Part shown: one piece after another, positions 17,229 to 26,284 of the stretch
Layout: each line of letters begins with the position of its first letter
Numbering within the stretch: the stretch's first letter is position 1
NCBI GenBank assembly: GCA_964553925.1
Contig: CAZKNR010000539.1
Coordinates: forward strand, 1-64,000
DNA from: DAISKN01 sp964553925
Lineage (GTDB): Bacteria > Acidobacteriota > Vicinamibacteria > Marinacidobacterales > SMYC01
Length of the DNA stretch: 64,000 bases
Reading direction: 5' to 3'
The notes under the pieces: model-generated
Seen by the model: only the letters and a program-made list of their open reading frames with translations
What the model was told of the DNA's origin: nothing
The model's database searches: none
Translations under genes and position numbers: made by a program

Positions 17229-17549
17229 TCACTTTTTCCGCTTGTCCTTGTCGGAACCAAGGGTGACGTGGGGCTGAAGCTTGAGGAAGCTCTTCTCTCC
17301 GATGCCGCGGACGTTCATGAGCTCTTCGGCTTTCTCGAAGGGACCGTTCTCTTCGCGATAGGCGACGATCCGCTTCGCCACTTGCTCGCCGACCCCGGGA
17401 AGCTTCTCGAGCTCCGCGACGCCGGCCTGGTTGATGTCGACCTTGAGCTCCGACGGCTTCCCCTCGGACTGGCCCGCGAGACTCGTTCCGGTGAGACCGG
17501 CGAGACCCACGAGGCTCAAGAGGGACGAAAACAGGAATGCGTTTTTCAT
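17229..17549 (-). CDS. ComEA-like helix-hairpin-helix protein
   Basis: 106 residues: a signal peptide (1-26, ending SLAG), then a helix-hairpin-helix domain with VDINQAGVAELEKLPGVGEQVAKRIVAYREENGPF split into its two HhH motifs (LPGVG and VRGIG), the layout of ComEA. It probably binds double-stranded DNA in the periplasm during uptake. ATG at 17549 with an AGGAG site. The product ends in a basic tail (DKDKRKK). It precedes the pseudopilin gene by 53 bp on the same strand. Confidence 0.88.
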   Translation of the reverse strand: MKNAFLFSSLLSLVGLAGLTGTSLAGQSEGKPSELKVDINQAGVAELEKLPGVGEQVAKRIVAYREENGPFEKAEELMNVRGIGEKSFLKLQPHVTLGSDKDKRKK

Positions 17550-18025
17550 TTCGATTTCTCCTATTCGTTGATATTGGTTGCGATGGACAGGGTCCCGGCC
17601 GGAAGCACGACCACTCCGGCGGTCCCTCCCCGGGCGTCGAGTCGCGCGCACGCTCCGGGATTCGAGCCGACACCGAGCGAGCACGCTCATCGCGCCCAAG
17701 AGTGAGAGGGTGATTTTTTGTTTTCTTCGGACCTCCTTTCCGGAGTTCCCGACCACGACCAGTTAATCGGAAACCTCCGAGCTCGAGAGGCCATAAGGCA
17801 ATCGCCGGGCCAGGCCGGCAAGGAGGACGCGGAAATCGACGAAGTCTCGGTCGCAGAGAGACTTCGAAGAGGTGCGTCCTATCGGCGCGCCGGCTCGAAG
17901 TCTTTCGGCCGTCAACGACCCGTTACAGCGCAGGACGACGATTTCTAAAAGTGCCGCGCAAGCAATCACATAGGGGCGTCACCCCTCGTTGACACCTCTT
18001 TGTCACCCGGACACCGAAATGCCTG
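17550..18025. other. Intergenic region without a convincing gene
   Basis: 476 bp between divergent genes. A 68-codon minus-strand frame (17763-17969) has no recognisable domain and no good ribosome binding site. I looked for a cyclic-di-GMP riboswitch because pilus genes flank the region and did not find the conserved core. A T-rich run near 17713-17724 precedes the sequence GGACCTCCTTTCCGG. Function unknown; promoters for both flanking genes should lie here. Confidence 0.4.
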
Positions 18026-20041
18026 GTGGGCATCCAAGCGACGAAGTCGAGCGCGGACTTTGTGGTATTATTTAAAGTTGTAGTTGAGGTTCCACCGTCC
18101 CTTCCTCCGCTTCGCGCCCAGCTGACGGAGGGTTTCTCAAGCGAGTCTGAATTGGAAGACAGAGAAAGCGGGAATCTAAGCCGGAAGCCCGCGCTCGACC
18201 TCCTCGTCGAGCTGCATCGCGGATCGGTAACGGGCTCGCTCAAGCTCGAGCGGGCTCCGCTGCAGAAGGCGGTCTACTTCCGCGACGGCCAAATCCTGTT
18301 CGCCGCCTCCAACGACCCCAAGGATCAGCTCGCGTCGATCCTCGTCGAAGAGGGAAAGCTCGGGCCGGATCAGATGCAGGTGGCGCAGGCGCGGGTCTCG
18401 CCCGGGAATCCTTTGGCCAAGGTGCTCACCGAGCTCGGCTACATCTCGCAGCGCGAGCTCGCCGATGCGGCGCGCATCAAGGTCGAGAAGATCCTGACCG
18501 ATCTCTACACCTGGAAGGAGGGGACCTACCAGTTCGCGACGAAATCGCTTCCCAAAGGGGCCATCGATCTCGAGCTCTCCACTTCGCGCTTGCTCCTCGC
18601 GAGCATCCGGCGCGTACAGGACCGTGACTGGGTCCTTCGCCAGCTCGGCTCGCTCGAGGCCGTTCTGACGCCGACCGCGTCGCTCCAGGAGTTCCTCAGC
18701 GAGACCGAGCCGGACCCTCTCGCGGCGGAGGTGCTTCAGCTCGCCGACGGAGTGAAGACCGTCAAACAGGTCGGCGCGGTGTCGGGCCTCGGAGAGTTCG
18801 AGGTGTGCAAAGTGCTCGCGGCCGGGCTCGTGGCCGGGGCACTCAGCCGCGAAGGCGCCCCGGCATTCGCGGCGCGCGACGATGCCTTTTCGTTTCCGCG
18901 CGCGCAGGAGAGCTTCTCGATTCCACCTCCGTCGCGGCCGAGCTTCGGAGACGAAACGATGGGCATTCCCGACCCGGCGTCCTCCCCCGACTCGATGAGC
19001 TACGACACGATTTTCCAAGCCGCGGTCGTGAAGAACGCGCCTCCGCTGGAGGACAACGAGAGGACGGTGTTCGATTCCGCGCCCGCGAAACGCGGCGGGT
19101 CCCAGCGCCCAGTGCCGTCCGCGCGCGAGGCAGCGCGTAGACCCGCGGCATCCGAGCTCATCATCGACGAGCCGGAGCCCGCGAGTGAAGAGCATGGACG
19201 AAACGCGCCCCGCCCGAAGAACCGGCGCGGCGGCGGCGGCGGCAGCGGAGGACGGAGCCTTTCCGGCATCTTGAAATGGCTCGCGGTGGCCGCACTCGCA
19301 GGCGGGGCCGGATTCTCGCTCTATTACTTTGTCTGGCCGCTCGTGGGCGGAAGCACAAAAACCGCTACCAACACTGGCTCGCCGCCAGAAGCGACGACCT
19401 CCGTTCCAGCGGTGACACCCCCTCCGGGAGGCGCTTCCGCGGCGACGACGGCGCCCCCGGGGTCCTCTGGCACACCCGTTCCCCCGGTGACCACGACCGC
19501 GGCGCCTTCCGATCCCAGGGCGAGTGCTTCGGTCGCGGGGAAACCTCCGGTCACCTCCTCGGTCATGCCTCGCACCGGCACCGCGAGCCCTCCCGCCACG
19601 ACGGTGACGTCGAAGCCGCCCGATCCAGTTCCCGCGCCTTCGCCTTCCGGCGCCCCCAAGCCTCCGCCGACCTCGGCCTCGTCGACCTCGGCGGCCCCGA
19701 GAGCTACCGGTGGCAACGGGCGCGCCCTTCTCCAAAGCGGAGATCTCGCCGCGGCCGCACGGGCGTTTCATCAGGAGATCTCGAGCGGAAGCGTCAACAA
19801 GTTCACTCTCGCGCTCGGCCTCTACTGCAACGAGGAGAACGCCGGCCGGCTGGTTTTGGGCGCCGGGGGCGCGAGCGACATCTATGTCCTTCCAACCTCG
19901 GTCGAAGGCCGAAGCTGCTATCGCGTCATCTGGGGTCTCTACGAATCCCGTGAAGCCGCCGAGCGGGCAGTCCCCTCCCTTCCGAGCGGCGTCCGCGCGG
20001 GAGACGTCGCACCCGTAGCCGTTTCGCGCTTTCTCCGGTAG
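18026..20041 (+). CDS. DUF4388 - transmembrane - SPOR domain protein
   Basis: 671 residues from the GTG at 18026; a TTG at 18152 is an alternative and is favoured if the TATTAT at 18066-18071 is the promoter -10. The N-terminal DUF4388 (PATAN-type) domain contains GNLSRKPALDLLVELHRGSVTGSLKLER and VYFRDGQILFA and is followed by a helical region. An acidic, Pro-rich linker leads to one membrane helix (about 415-435), a long Thr/Pro/Ala-rich extracytoplasmic stalk (about 440-570) and a C-terminal SPOR-like module (CYRVIWGLYESREAAERAV). SPOR domains bind denuded peptidoglycan, so this may couple a cytoplasmic regulatory domain to the cell wall or septum. The next gene follows after 15 bp. Confidence 0.8.
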   Translation: MGIQATKSSADFVVLFKVVVEVPPSLPPLRAQLTEGFSSESELEDRESGNLSRKPALDLLVELHRGSVTGSLKLERAPLQKAVYFRDGQILFAASNDPKDQLASILVEEGKLGPDQMQVAQARVSPGNPLAKVLTELGYISQRELADAARIKVEKILTDLYTWKEGTYQFATKSLPKGAIDLELSTSRLLLASIRRVQDRDWVLRQLGSLEAVLTPTASLQEFLSETEPDPLAAEVLQLADGVKTVKQVGAVSGLGEFEVCKVLAAGLVAGALSREGAPAFAARDDAFSFPRAQESFSIPPPSRPSFGDETMGIPDPASSPDSMSYDTIFQAAVVKNAPPLEDNERTVFDSAPAKRGGSQRPVPSAREAARRPAASELIIDEPEPASEEHGRNAPRPKNRRGGGGGSGGRSLSGILKWLAVAALAGGAGFSLYYFVWPLVGGSTKTATNTGSPPEATTSVPAVTPPPGGASAATTAPPGSSGTPVPPVTTTAAPSDPRASASVAGKPPVTSSVMPRTGTASPPATTVTSKPPDPVPAPSPSGAPKPPPTSASSTSAAPRATGGNGRALLQSGDLAAAARAFHQEISSGSVNKFTLALGLYCNEENAGRLVLGAGGASDIYVLPTSVEGRSCYRVIWGLYESREAAERAVPSLPSGVRAGDVAPVAVSRFLR

Positions 20042-20056
20042 CCGCGAACAACCCGC

Positions 20057-21370
20057 ATGAAGTCCCGACGGACACTCGCGGCAATCGTTTTCGTCGCCGC
20101 GGCGGGCCTTGCCTTCGGATCCGCGAACGTCTTGTTCCTCAAGAACGGACGCCGCATCGTGGTCGATCGCTATTGGGAAGAGGGGGAGCAAATCTTCTAC
20201 GAGAGGAACGGGAGCACGTTCGGATTTCCGCGCAAGCTCCTCGATAGGGTCGAGGGCGGTGAAGTTGCCAAGGAGGGCGCCGTCGCGATCGAGCGGTCCG
20301 GATTCGAGAACGCCGTCGTCCTCGAATCGGTTGCGGCCGCGCGCGAATCGGCGCGCGACGGCGACGTCGACCGGGCAGTCGATCAGTACCAGAGAGCCCT
20401 CGAGAGCGAGCCCCTGGCGCTCGATGCCCGCGTCGAGCTCGGGCGTCTCTATTTCGAGCGGGGTGACCTCGCCGAGGCGCAGAGCCAGTTCGAGCAGGCG
20501 AAGAGAATCGCGCCGGAGGATCTGCGCGCGCGGGAGGGCCTCGGAGACGTCTACTACCGGAGGCGGCGGCTCCCGCTCGCGATCCGGGAGTGGCAGGCTG
20601 CCCTCGAGATAAACCCCGATCCCCGCATTCTCTACAAGCTCAAGAAAGCTCTTCGGGAGAACAACGAGGACATCGATTTCGAGGAGGTCTCGCATCCGCA
20701 TTTTCTCATCCGATACGACGGGCAGGTGAACGAGGTCATCGGGCGCATCATGGCGGGGGCGCTCGAGAGCGAGTACCTCGATCTCACCGGGGCGCTCCGT
20801 TTCACTCCTCGCTCGCCGGTGAGGGTCACGCTTTACACCAACCAGGAGTTTCGCGATGTGACCCACGCCCCCGCCTGGGCCTCGGGGCTGAACGACGGCG
20901 AGATCAAGATCCCGGTGGAAGGCGTGACCGAGATGACGCCGAAGCTTCGCCGCGTGCTGAGGCACGAGCTCACCCACAGTTTCGTCAACGCGATCACTTC
21001 CGGAAACTGCCCCTCCTGGTTTCACGAGGGAGTCGCGCAGCTCCAGGAAGGGAGCGGCCGCATCGACCCGTATCCGTACTTGCGGGCGGCGCGGGCCGAC
21101 GGAGGCCTCCTGCCGCTCTGGAGCCTCGAGGGGCCGCTCTTGAACTACTCGGAGGAGAAGGCCCTTCTCGCCTACTCCGAAGCTCTCGCGGCGACGGAGT
21201 ATCTCGAGGCGCGCCGGGGCCGCTCGGGGCTTCTTCGAATCCTAGAGCTACTCTCTGAACGCCACACCATGAACGACGCACTGAAGAAAGTCATCGGGCT
21301 CGACTACCAGGAGCTCCAGACCGCTTGGGAAGCGGACCTGGATAGATATGCTTCGAGAGACCGCCAGTAG
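20057..21370 (+). CDS. Secreted TPR protein with peptidase MA-like (gluzincin) domain
   Basis: 437 residues: signal peptide (1-23, ending GSA), three tetratricopeptide repeats (about 90-200) and a C-terminal metallopeptidase-like domain. The zinc-binding motif HELTH is at about residue 304, with a downstream Glu in PSWFHEGVAQ, the gluzincin arrangement of the peptidase MA family. Such proteins are common in Acidobacteria and Deltaproteobacteria, with unknown substrates. Probably periplasmic or secreted, and co-transcribed with the DUF4388-SPOR gene. Confidence 0.85.
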   Translation: MKSRRTLAAIVFVAAAGLAFGSANVLFLKNGRRIVVDRYWEEGEQIFYERNGSTFGFPRKLLDRVEGGEVAKEGAVAIERSGFENAVVLESVAAARESARDGDVDRAVDQYQRALESEPLALDARVELGRLYFERGDLAEAQSQFEQAKRIAPEDLRAREGLGDVYYRRRRLPLAIREWQAALEINPDPRILYKLKKALRENNEDIDFEEVSHPHFLIRYDGQVNEVIGRIMAGALESEYLDLTGALRFTPRSPVRVTLYTNQEFRDVTHAPAWASGLNDGEIKIPVEGVTEMTPKLRRVLRHELTHSFVNAITSGNCPSWFHEGVAQLQEGSGRIDPYPYLRAARADGGLLPLWSLEGPLLNYSEEKALLAYSEALAATEYLEARRGRSGLLRILELLSERHTMNDALKKVIGLDYQELQTAWEADLDRYASRDRQ

Positions 21371-21383
21371 AAACCAGGCCCGC

Positions 21384-22679
21384 TCAATCGTCCGTGGTTA
21401 CTTGACGTTTTCTCTCGAGGGGCCCGAGTTCCGCCTCGAGCGCGGCTTTCCTGGCGTCGAAGTCCGCGCGGAACTCCGCGGGCACGGGCGGGCCCGGAGG
21501 GAAGATCTGCGTCAAGGGATTCACTGGCTTTCCGTGGCGCATCAGGCGGAAGTCCAGATGAGCGGCGGTCGCCGTTCCCGTGTCGCCGACGTAGCCGATG
21601 ACCTCCTTCTGCGCGACCCGGGTTCCGACCGTAAGCCCCTTCGCGAACCTGGATAGATGGAGGTACTTCGAGGCATAGCCCATCTGGTGCTGCACCGTGA
21701 CGGTATTCCCGCCGCCGCCGCGCCAGCCCCGATCCACGACCACGCCCGCGGCCACCGAGTAGACCGGAGTTCCCTTCCTCGCCGCGTAGTCGACGCCGAG
21801 GTGCGGCATCCGCCGCCGGTGAATCGGATGGAGCCGGTTGTACGAGAAGCCCGAGCTGATGCGGTCGAACTCGACCGGAGCCCGCAGAAACGCCTTCTTC
21901 AATGATTTGCCGTCGCTGTCGTAATAATCCCGTCTTCCCGCCGGGTCGTCGTAGAGAAACGCGCTGAAAACGCGCTCCCCTCCGGCGCCTTCCAGGTTCG
22001 ACACGTACCGCGCGGCACGGAGGTCGCCGTACCCAACGAACTCGCCCTCCCGGTAGAGTTTCTCGACGAGCAGGCTGAACCGGTCGCCTTGCCGGCTCTG
22101 GGTATGGAAATCGAAGTCCCAGGAGAAGACGTTTGCGAAGGCGACGGTGAGAGGCGCTTCTTCCCCCAGCTCCGCCATGCTGAGGAAGAGATTGCCCTCG
22201 AGGGCTCCCGAGACCGCGACGGTGCGGCGCTCGAGATCGACCGCGGTCCGCTCCGACTGCCATCCCCGATCGGAGCGCATGAGAAGGACCCGCTCGAAAT
22301 CTCCGTGATGCACGAGAACCGACGCGGGACCGCCGACTCCGAAGCGGATCATCACCTCGTCGTCCTCGCGGAGGTGGCGGACGTCCATCACCGCCGAGAG
22401 CGCGCGACCCATCTCGTGGATCTCGAGACCGTCGAAGCCGTTTCTCGCGAGGACGCTCGAGAGCGTATCCCCTTTTCCGAAACGGTCGGGGATTGCGAGA
22501 GCGTTGTCGTCCGGGCTCCTGCCTGCGACGTTCGGCGCCGCCTCGACGGTGGAAGCGACCTCGGGAAGGGGGCCAAGACTGGAAACGCCGAAGAGCCACA
22601 AAGCTCCCGCCCAGGCGGCGAGAGAAGCGAGAAGCCAGGAACCGATCGGTTTCACCGCCTTCACGAACGAGCGTTTCAT
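21384..22679 (-). CDS. M23-family murein endopeptidase
   Basis: 431 residues: an N-terminal signal anchor (about 10-32), a LysM-like/OapA region (RFGKGDTLSSVLARNGF) and a C-terminal LytM domain. LytM features are PHLGVDYAARKGTPVYS (zinc-ligand H and D), KYLHLSRF and AAHLDFRLMRHGKPVNPL. The last HxH motif of most LytM enzymes reads HLD here, a variant also found in active-looking homologues. It probably cleaves peptide crosslinks in peptidoglycan. The start codon overlaps the epimerase stop by one base (TGATG). Confidence 0.9.
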   Translation of the reverse strand: MKRSFVKAVKPIGSWLLASLAAWAGALWLFGVSSLGPLPEVASTVEAAPNVAGRSPDDNALAIPDRFGKGDTLSSVLARNGFDGLEIHEMGRALSAVMDVRHLREDDEVMIRFGVGGPASVLVHHGDFERVLLMRSDRGWQSERTAVDLERRTVAVSGALEGNLFLSMAELGEEAPLTVAFANVFSWDFDFHTQSRQGDRFSLLVEKLYREGEFVGYGDLRAARYVSNLEGAGGERVFSAFLYDDPAGRRDYYDSDGKSLKKAFLRAPVEFDRISSGFSYNRLHPIHRRRMPHLGVDYAARKGTPVYSVAAGVVVDRGWRGGGGNTVTVQHQMGYASKYLHLSRFAKGLTVGTRVAQKEVIGYVGDTGTATAAHLDFRLMRHGKPVNPLTQIFPPGPPVPAEFRADFDARKAALEAELGPLERKRQVTTDD

Positions 22680-23641
22680 CAGGAACGTGCGTTCGTCGAC
22701 ACTGGGTCGCGGAGGATGCCGTAGTACGAAAGAGTCCGGCGAAGGCCTTCTCGCAAATCGACCGCGGGATCGTAGCCCAGCTCCTTCCGCGCGCGCCCGA
22801 TGTCGGCAAGAGAGTGGGGCACGTCCCCCGAGCGGGAGGGCTCGTATCGCGGCGCGAGCTTCGAACCCGAGAGCTCCGCCATGACCCGCCAGAGCTCGTT
22901 CACCGAGACGCGGGTAGCGCAGCCGATGTTATAGACCGATCCCGCGGCCTCGGGCTTCTCGGTGGCGGCGAAGTTCGCCCGGGCGACGTTCTCTATGTAG
23001 GTGAAGTCGCGCGTCTGCTCGCCGTCGCCGTGGATCGTCGGGGGCGAGCCGGACCGGATGGCGTCGATGAAACGGCTCACGACTCCCGAGTACGGAGAGT
23101 TCGGATCCTGACGGGGACCGAATACGTTGAAATACCGAAGCGAGACGGTCTCGAGACCATAGAGGTGGTGGAACACCAGCGCGTACTGCTCGGCGGAAAG
23201 CTTCGACACCGCGTACGGCGACAGCGGCTCCGTCGGCATCGACTCGACCTTCGGGAGCGCGGGGTTCGCGCCGTATACCGAGGACGAAGAGGCGTAGACC
23301 AGCCGGCGCACGCCCGCCTCGGCGGCGCATTTCAGGAGCCGGAGCGTTCCGGTCGCGTTCGACTCGTGGGACTCCAGGGGAAATTCGACCGAGCGCGGCA
23401 CCGAGGGGATCGCCGCCTGATGGAGTACGAAATCGACGCCAGCGACCGCGGCCTCGACGACGCCCGGAGACGACAGGCTTCCCTGGACGACCTCGATCTT
23501 CCCCTCCACCTCGGAGAGGTTCTCACGCTTGCCCGTGGAGAAATTATCGAGCACGCGCACGCGATCGCCGCGCTCGAGGAAGAAGCGAACCAGGTGGGAG
23601 CCGATGAAGCCAGCTCCCCCGGTAACCAGATACGTGGGCAA
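22679..23641 (-). CDS. NAD-dependent sugar-nucleotide epimerase (extended SDR)
   Basis: 320 residues with the Rossmann motif TGGAGFIG (7-14), an Ser/Tyr/Lys catalytic set (YASSSSVYG, YAVSK) and RYFNVFGPRQDP, typical of UDP-glucose/UDP-GlcNAc 4-epimerases of the WbpP/GalE group. It should interconvert UDP-sugars for surface polysaccharide. The exact substrate cannot be assigned. Translationally coupled to the M23 gene. Confidence 0.9.
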   Translation of the reverse strand: MPTYLVTGGAGFIGSHLVRFFLERGDRVRVLDNFSTGKRENLSEVEGKIEVVQGSLSSPGVVEAAVAGVDFVLHQAAIPSVPRSVEFPLESHESNATGTLRLLKCAAEAGVRRLVYASSSSVYGANPALPKVESMPTEPLSPYAVSKLSAEQYALVFHHLYGLETVSLRYFNVFGPRQDPNSPYSGVVSRFIDAIRSGSPPTIHGDGEQTRDFTYIENVARANFAATEKPEAAGSVYNIGCATRVSVNELWRVMAELSGSKLAPRYEPSRSGDVPHSLADIGRARKELGYDPAVDLREGLRRTLSYYGILRDPVSTNARS

Positions 23642-23824
23642 TGTGCCGCCTTTCTCGGAGCAGGTTTCAGTTTAGGAGGAGGTCCTCCGGGCGTCAACCG
23701 AGAGGCAGCCAAAAGAGGCGTCCCTCGCGGCTCGCCTCCCGCATGTGTTACGATACAACGAGTTACCAGTTTCACTTCCGAACCGCCGCGCGGCGGAGCG
23801 TCTCATCCCGGAGCACTTCGAAAA

Positions 23825-25489
23825 TTGCAGGGCGATCTGACCCGCGACGCACTTGGCGACGTAATCCGGAAACTGTACGTCGACCGAAGAAGCGGCATCC
23901 TCCACATCACCCAGGACAAGACGAGCAAGCGGATTTACTTCCGCAAGGGCTCGATGATCTTCGCGAACTCGGACGTCGACACCGACCGTCTGGGCGAGTT
24001 CCTCATCCGCCAGCAGCTCATCGACCGCGCGGGTTTCGAGAGGGCGTCCAAGGTAATGAAGGAGAACGGAAGCCGTCTCGGGCGGACGCTGGTTGAGCTC
24101 GGCTTCGCGACCCCGGAGGAGATGGAGGGCAAGGTGGTGGAGCAGATCCAGGCCATCATCTACTCCCTCTTCAGCTGGGCATCGGGTGAGTACCGCTTCG
24201 AGCAGCACGAGAGCCCGGTGGACGAGGACATCGTGCTGAACCTTTCGACCGCCGACATCATCCTCGAGGGTACGCGGCGCCTGGACGACATGGAAAAGGT
24301 GCGCCGCGCGCTCGGGGACCCGAGCCGCGTTCTCCAGACCACGGAGGATCCACTTCTCCTCTACCAGAAGATGAGCACGCTCTCCCAGTCGGAGTACTTC
24401 ATCCTGTCGCGCGTCGACGGCCTTAGCTCGATTGTGGACATCCTGTCGATCTCGCCCATCGGCGAGGAGCCGACCCTGCGCTGCATCTACGGTCTCGTTT
24501 CGGCAGGAGTCATCGAGCCCAAGGGTGGTGCTTCACCGCTCGGCGAGGACGTGGCGAAGGCCGCGGCTTCGGCGCCCCCGCCTCGAGCGGCGCCATCGGC
24601 CGCGGCTCCGCCACGGCCGGCCCCCGAGTACAGACCACCGCCCCCCTCACCTCCTCCGCCTCCAAGGGTCGAAACCCGAAAGCCCGAAGTCCCGGCCGGA
24701 AAGCCGAAGACCGAGCCTCCGGCGGAGCCCTCGGGTCCCAGCCCCGAGGAGATCGCGGTGCGCAAAGACATCCTCGAGAAGCACGCCTCACTCCGCGAGG
24801 CGACGCTCTACGATCTCCTCAGCATCACCATCACCGCGAACGATGGCGAGGTCAAGAAGGGCTATTACGCGATGGCGAAGAAGTACCACCCGGACCGCCA
24901 TCACTCGCCCTACCTCCGGGACGTGCACGGTCTCCTCGAGGAGCTCTTCGGGAAAATCACCGACGCCTATCAGATGCTCTCGAGCCCGCTCGAGCGCAAC
25001 CGCTACGACGCCAAGATCCGGGCGGAGGGCCCCGCGGCCGTTCTCGCCGTCGGCGGCACCCCGACGTCCGTAGAAGCGAACGAGGGCGCCCGGAGGCGCG
25101 CGGCCGAGGAGCTATTCAAGGAAGGCAAGCGCCACTTCGACGAGATGCACTTCTTCGACGCCATCCAGTGCCTGCGGGAGGCGGTGCGGCTCTTCCCCAA
25201 GAAGAACTACCACAAGCTCCTGGCGCAGGCGCTGATGAAGAACCCGTTGTGGCTTCGAGAGGCCGAAGAGCATTTTCGCCTCGCGCTCAAGATGGACCAG
25301 TTCGACGCCGAGTGTTACATCGGGCTCGGGGACATCTACGAGATCGAAGGAATGGGCACGAGGGCCCAAAAGATGTACGAGCAGGCCGCGACCTACGACC
25401 CCGAGAACGAAACGGCCCAGAACAAGACGGGCAAACGCGGCGCTCAGGGCGGCGCCCTCAAGAAGCTCTTCGGCCGGAAGAAGGAGTAG
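23825..25489 (+). CDS. DUF4388 - J-domain - TPR fusion protein
   Basis: About 554 residues from a TTG at 23825; the frame is open far upstream, so the start is uncertain. The domains in order are DUF4388/PATAN (QGDLTRDALGDVIRKLY, KRIYFRKGSMIFANSD, about 1-210), a Pro/Ala-rich linker (about 240-300), a DnaJ-type J domain with the HPD motif in AKKYHPDRHH (about 320-395) and C-terminal TPR repeats (about 415-540). A J domain implies stimulation of an Hsp70 partner. The basic tail (LKKLFGRKKE) is unusual. A possible extended -10 (TGTGTTACGATAC) lies near 23745-23757. Cytoplasmic; function unknown, and the domain mix suggests a regulatory adaptor. Confidence 0.8.
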   Translation: MQGDLTRDALGDVIRKLYVDRRSGILHITQDKTSKRIYFRKGSMIFANSDVDTDRLGEFLIRQQLIDRAGFERASKVMKENGSRLGRTLVELGFATPEEMEGKVVEQIQAIIYSLFSWASGEYRFEQHESPVDEDIVLNLSTADIILEGTRRLDDMEKVRRALGDPSRVLQTTEDPLLLYQKMSTLSQSEYFILSRVDGLSSIVDILSISPIGEEPTLRCIYGLVSAGVIEPKGGASPLGEDVAKAAASAPPPRAAPSAAAPPRPAPEYRPPPPSPPPPPRVETRKPEVPAGKPKTEPPAEPSGPSPEEIAVRKDILEKHASLREATLYDLLSITITANDGEVKKGYYAMAKKYHPDRHHSPYLRDVHGLLEELFGKITDAYQMLSSPLERNRYDAKIRAEGPAAVLAVGGTPTSVEANEGARRRAAEELFKEGKRHFDEMHFFDAIQCLREAVRLFPKKNYHKLLAQALMKNPLWLREAEEHFRLALKMDQFDAECYIGLGDIYEIEGMGTRAQKMYEQAATYDPENETAQNKTGKRGAQGGALKKLFGRKKE

Positions 25490-25636
25490 TCGCCAGCTCC
25501 CGCCGCGTCGGGCACCCCGTCCAACCGCTGCTCCCTCCCGCAGCTCATTGACGAAGCCGTCGATGCTTGCTAGCCTGAAACCATAGGTCGACAACTCATC
25601 TCGAGACAAAACGGCTCCCGAGGAAAGGAGAGCGCG

Positions 25637-26128
25637 GTGACTGGACGTTTCTTTCTCGCGGTCTTGGTGTCCGGCGTGATGGCGGGTGCGGCGCTCGGCC
25701 AGGAGCTCGGAGCTCGCTCCTACGGCGTGCGCGGCGGGATAAACATAAACCCGGACCAGTTCAATTTTGGAGCCCACGTGGACGCGGGAACTCTCACCTC
25801 GCGGATCCGTCTCCAGCCGAGCTTCGAGCTGGGCCTGGGAAACGGCGTCGTCCTCGCCTCTCTGAACTTCGACGCGCACTACCTCTTCTCCGCGAGGAAG
25901 TTTCGCCCCTACGCGGGCGGCGGGCTGGGGTTGAACTTCAGCGACGTTCGAAGCGGCATCGGCCGGAGCGACGGTCTGAACATCGAGCCCGTCCTGAATC
26001 TGGTCGGTGGCGTGGAGTGGGGAGCGCCTCGAGCCCGCTCGCAGGCGTTTCGTCGGTATCTCCTGGAGGCCCGCGTCGGCATGGGCGACACGCCTGAGCT
26101 CAAGCTCGTCGCCGGCCTCAATTTCTAA
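25637..26128 (+). CDS. Small outer-membrane beta-barrel protein
   Basis: 163 residues with a signal peptide (1-21, ending LGQ) and alternating amphipathic strands (GGININPDQFNFGAH, FELGLGNGVVLASLNF, FRPYAGGGLGLNF), ending in the aromatic residue Phe (VAGLNF), the usual insertion signal. Probably an eight-stranded barrel of the OmpW/OmpA-like type. GTG start at 25637 behind an excellent AGGAAAGGAG site. Confidence 0.75.
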   Translation: MTGRFFLAVLVSGVMAGAALGQELGARSYGVRGGININPDQFNFGAHVDAGTLTSRIRLQPSFELGLGNGVVLASLNFDAHYLFSARKFRPYAGGGLGLNFSDVRSGIGRSDGLNIEPVLNLVGGVEWGAPRARSQAFRRYLLEARVGMGDTPELKLVAGLNF

Positions 26129-26284
26129 CGCCGCGGTGCGGTGATTCGCCCACGTTCCCAGAGGTGATCTGGATCATCTCAAGGGAACCCACTCTTTGCG
26201 ATGATCCAAGTATCCGCGCCGAACTTAAAGACGTGAAATGAGGCTCGCTCTCGAACCCCTGGGAGAGTGTGCCGAGGGTAAACC

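Noticed and set aside
17550..18025. Cyclic di-GMP riboswitch near pilus-type genes
   Set aside because: I did not find the conserved aptamer motifs on either strand.
18176..21025. A 949-codon open frame on the minus strand
   Set aside because: It is the reverse of two well-supported plus-strand genes (DUF4388-SPOR and TPR/peptidase). High GC leaves antisense frames open. No domain is recognisable in it.
22493..23824. Upstream extension of the DUF4388-J-TPR frame
   Set aside because: It overlaps the epimerase gene on the other strand and has no domain; the protein domain begins after 23825.
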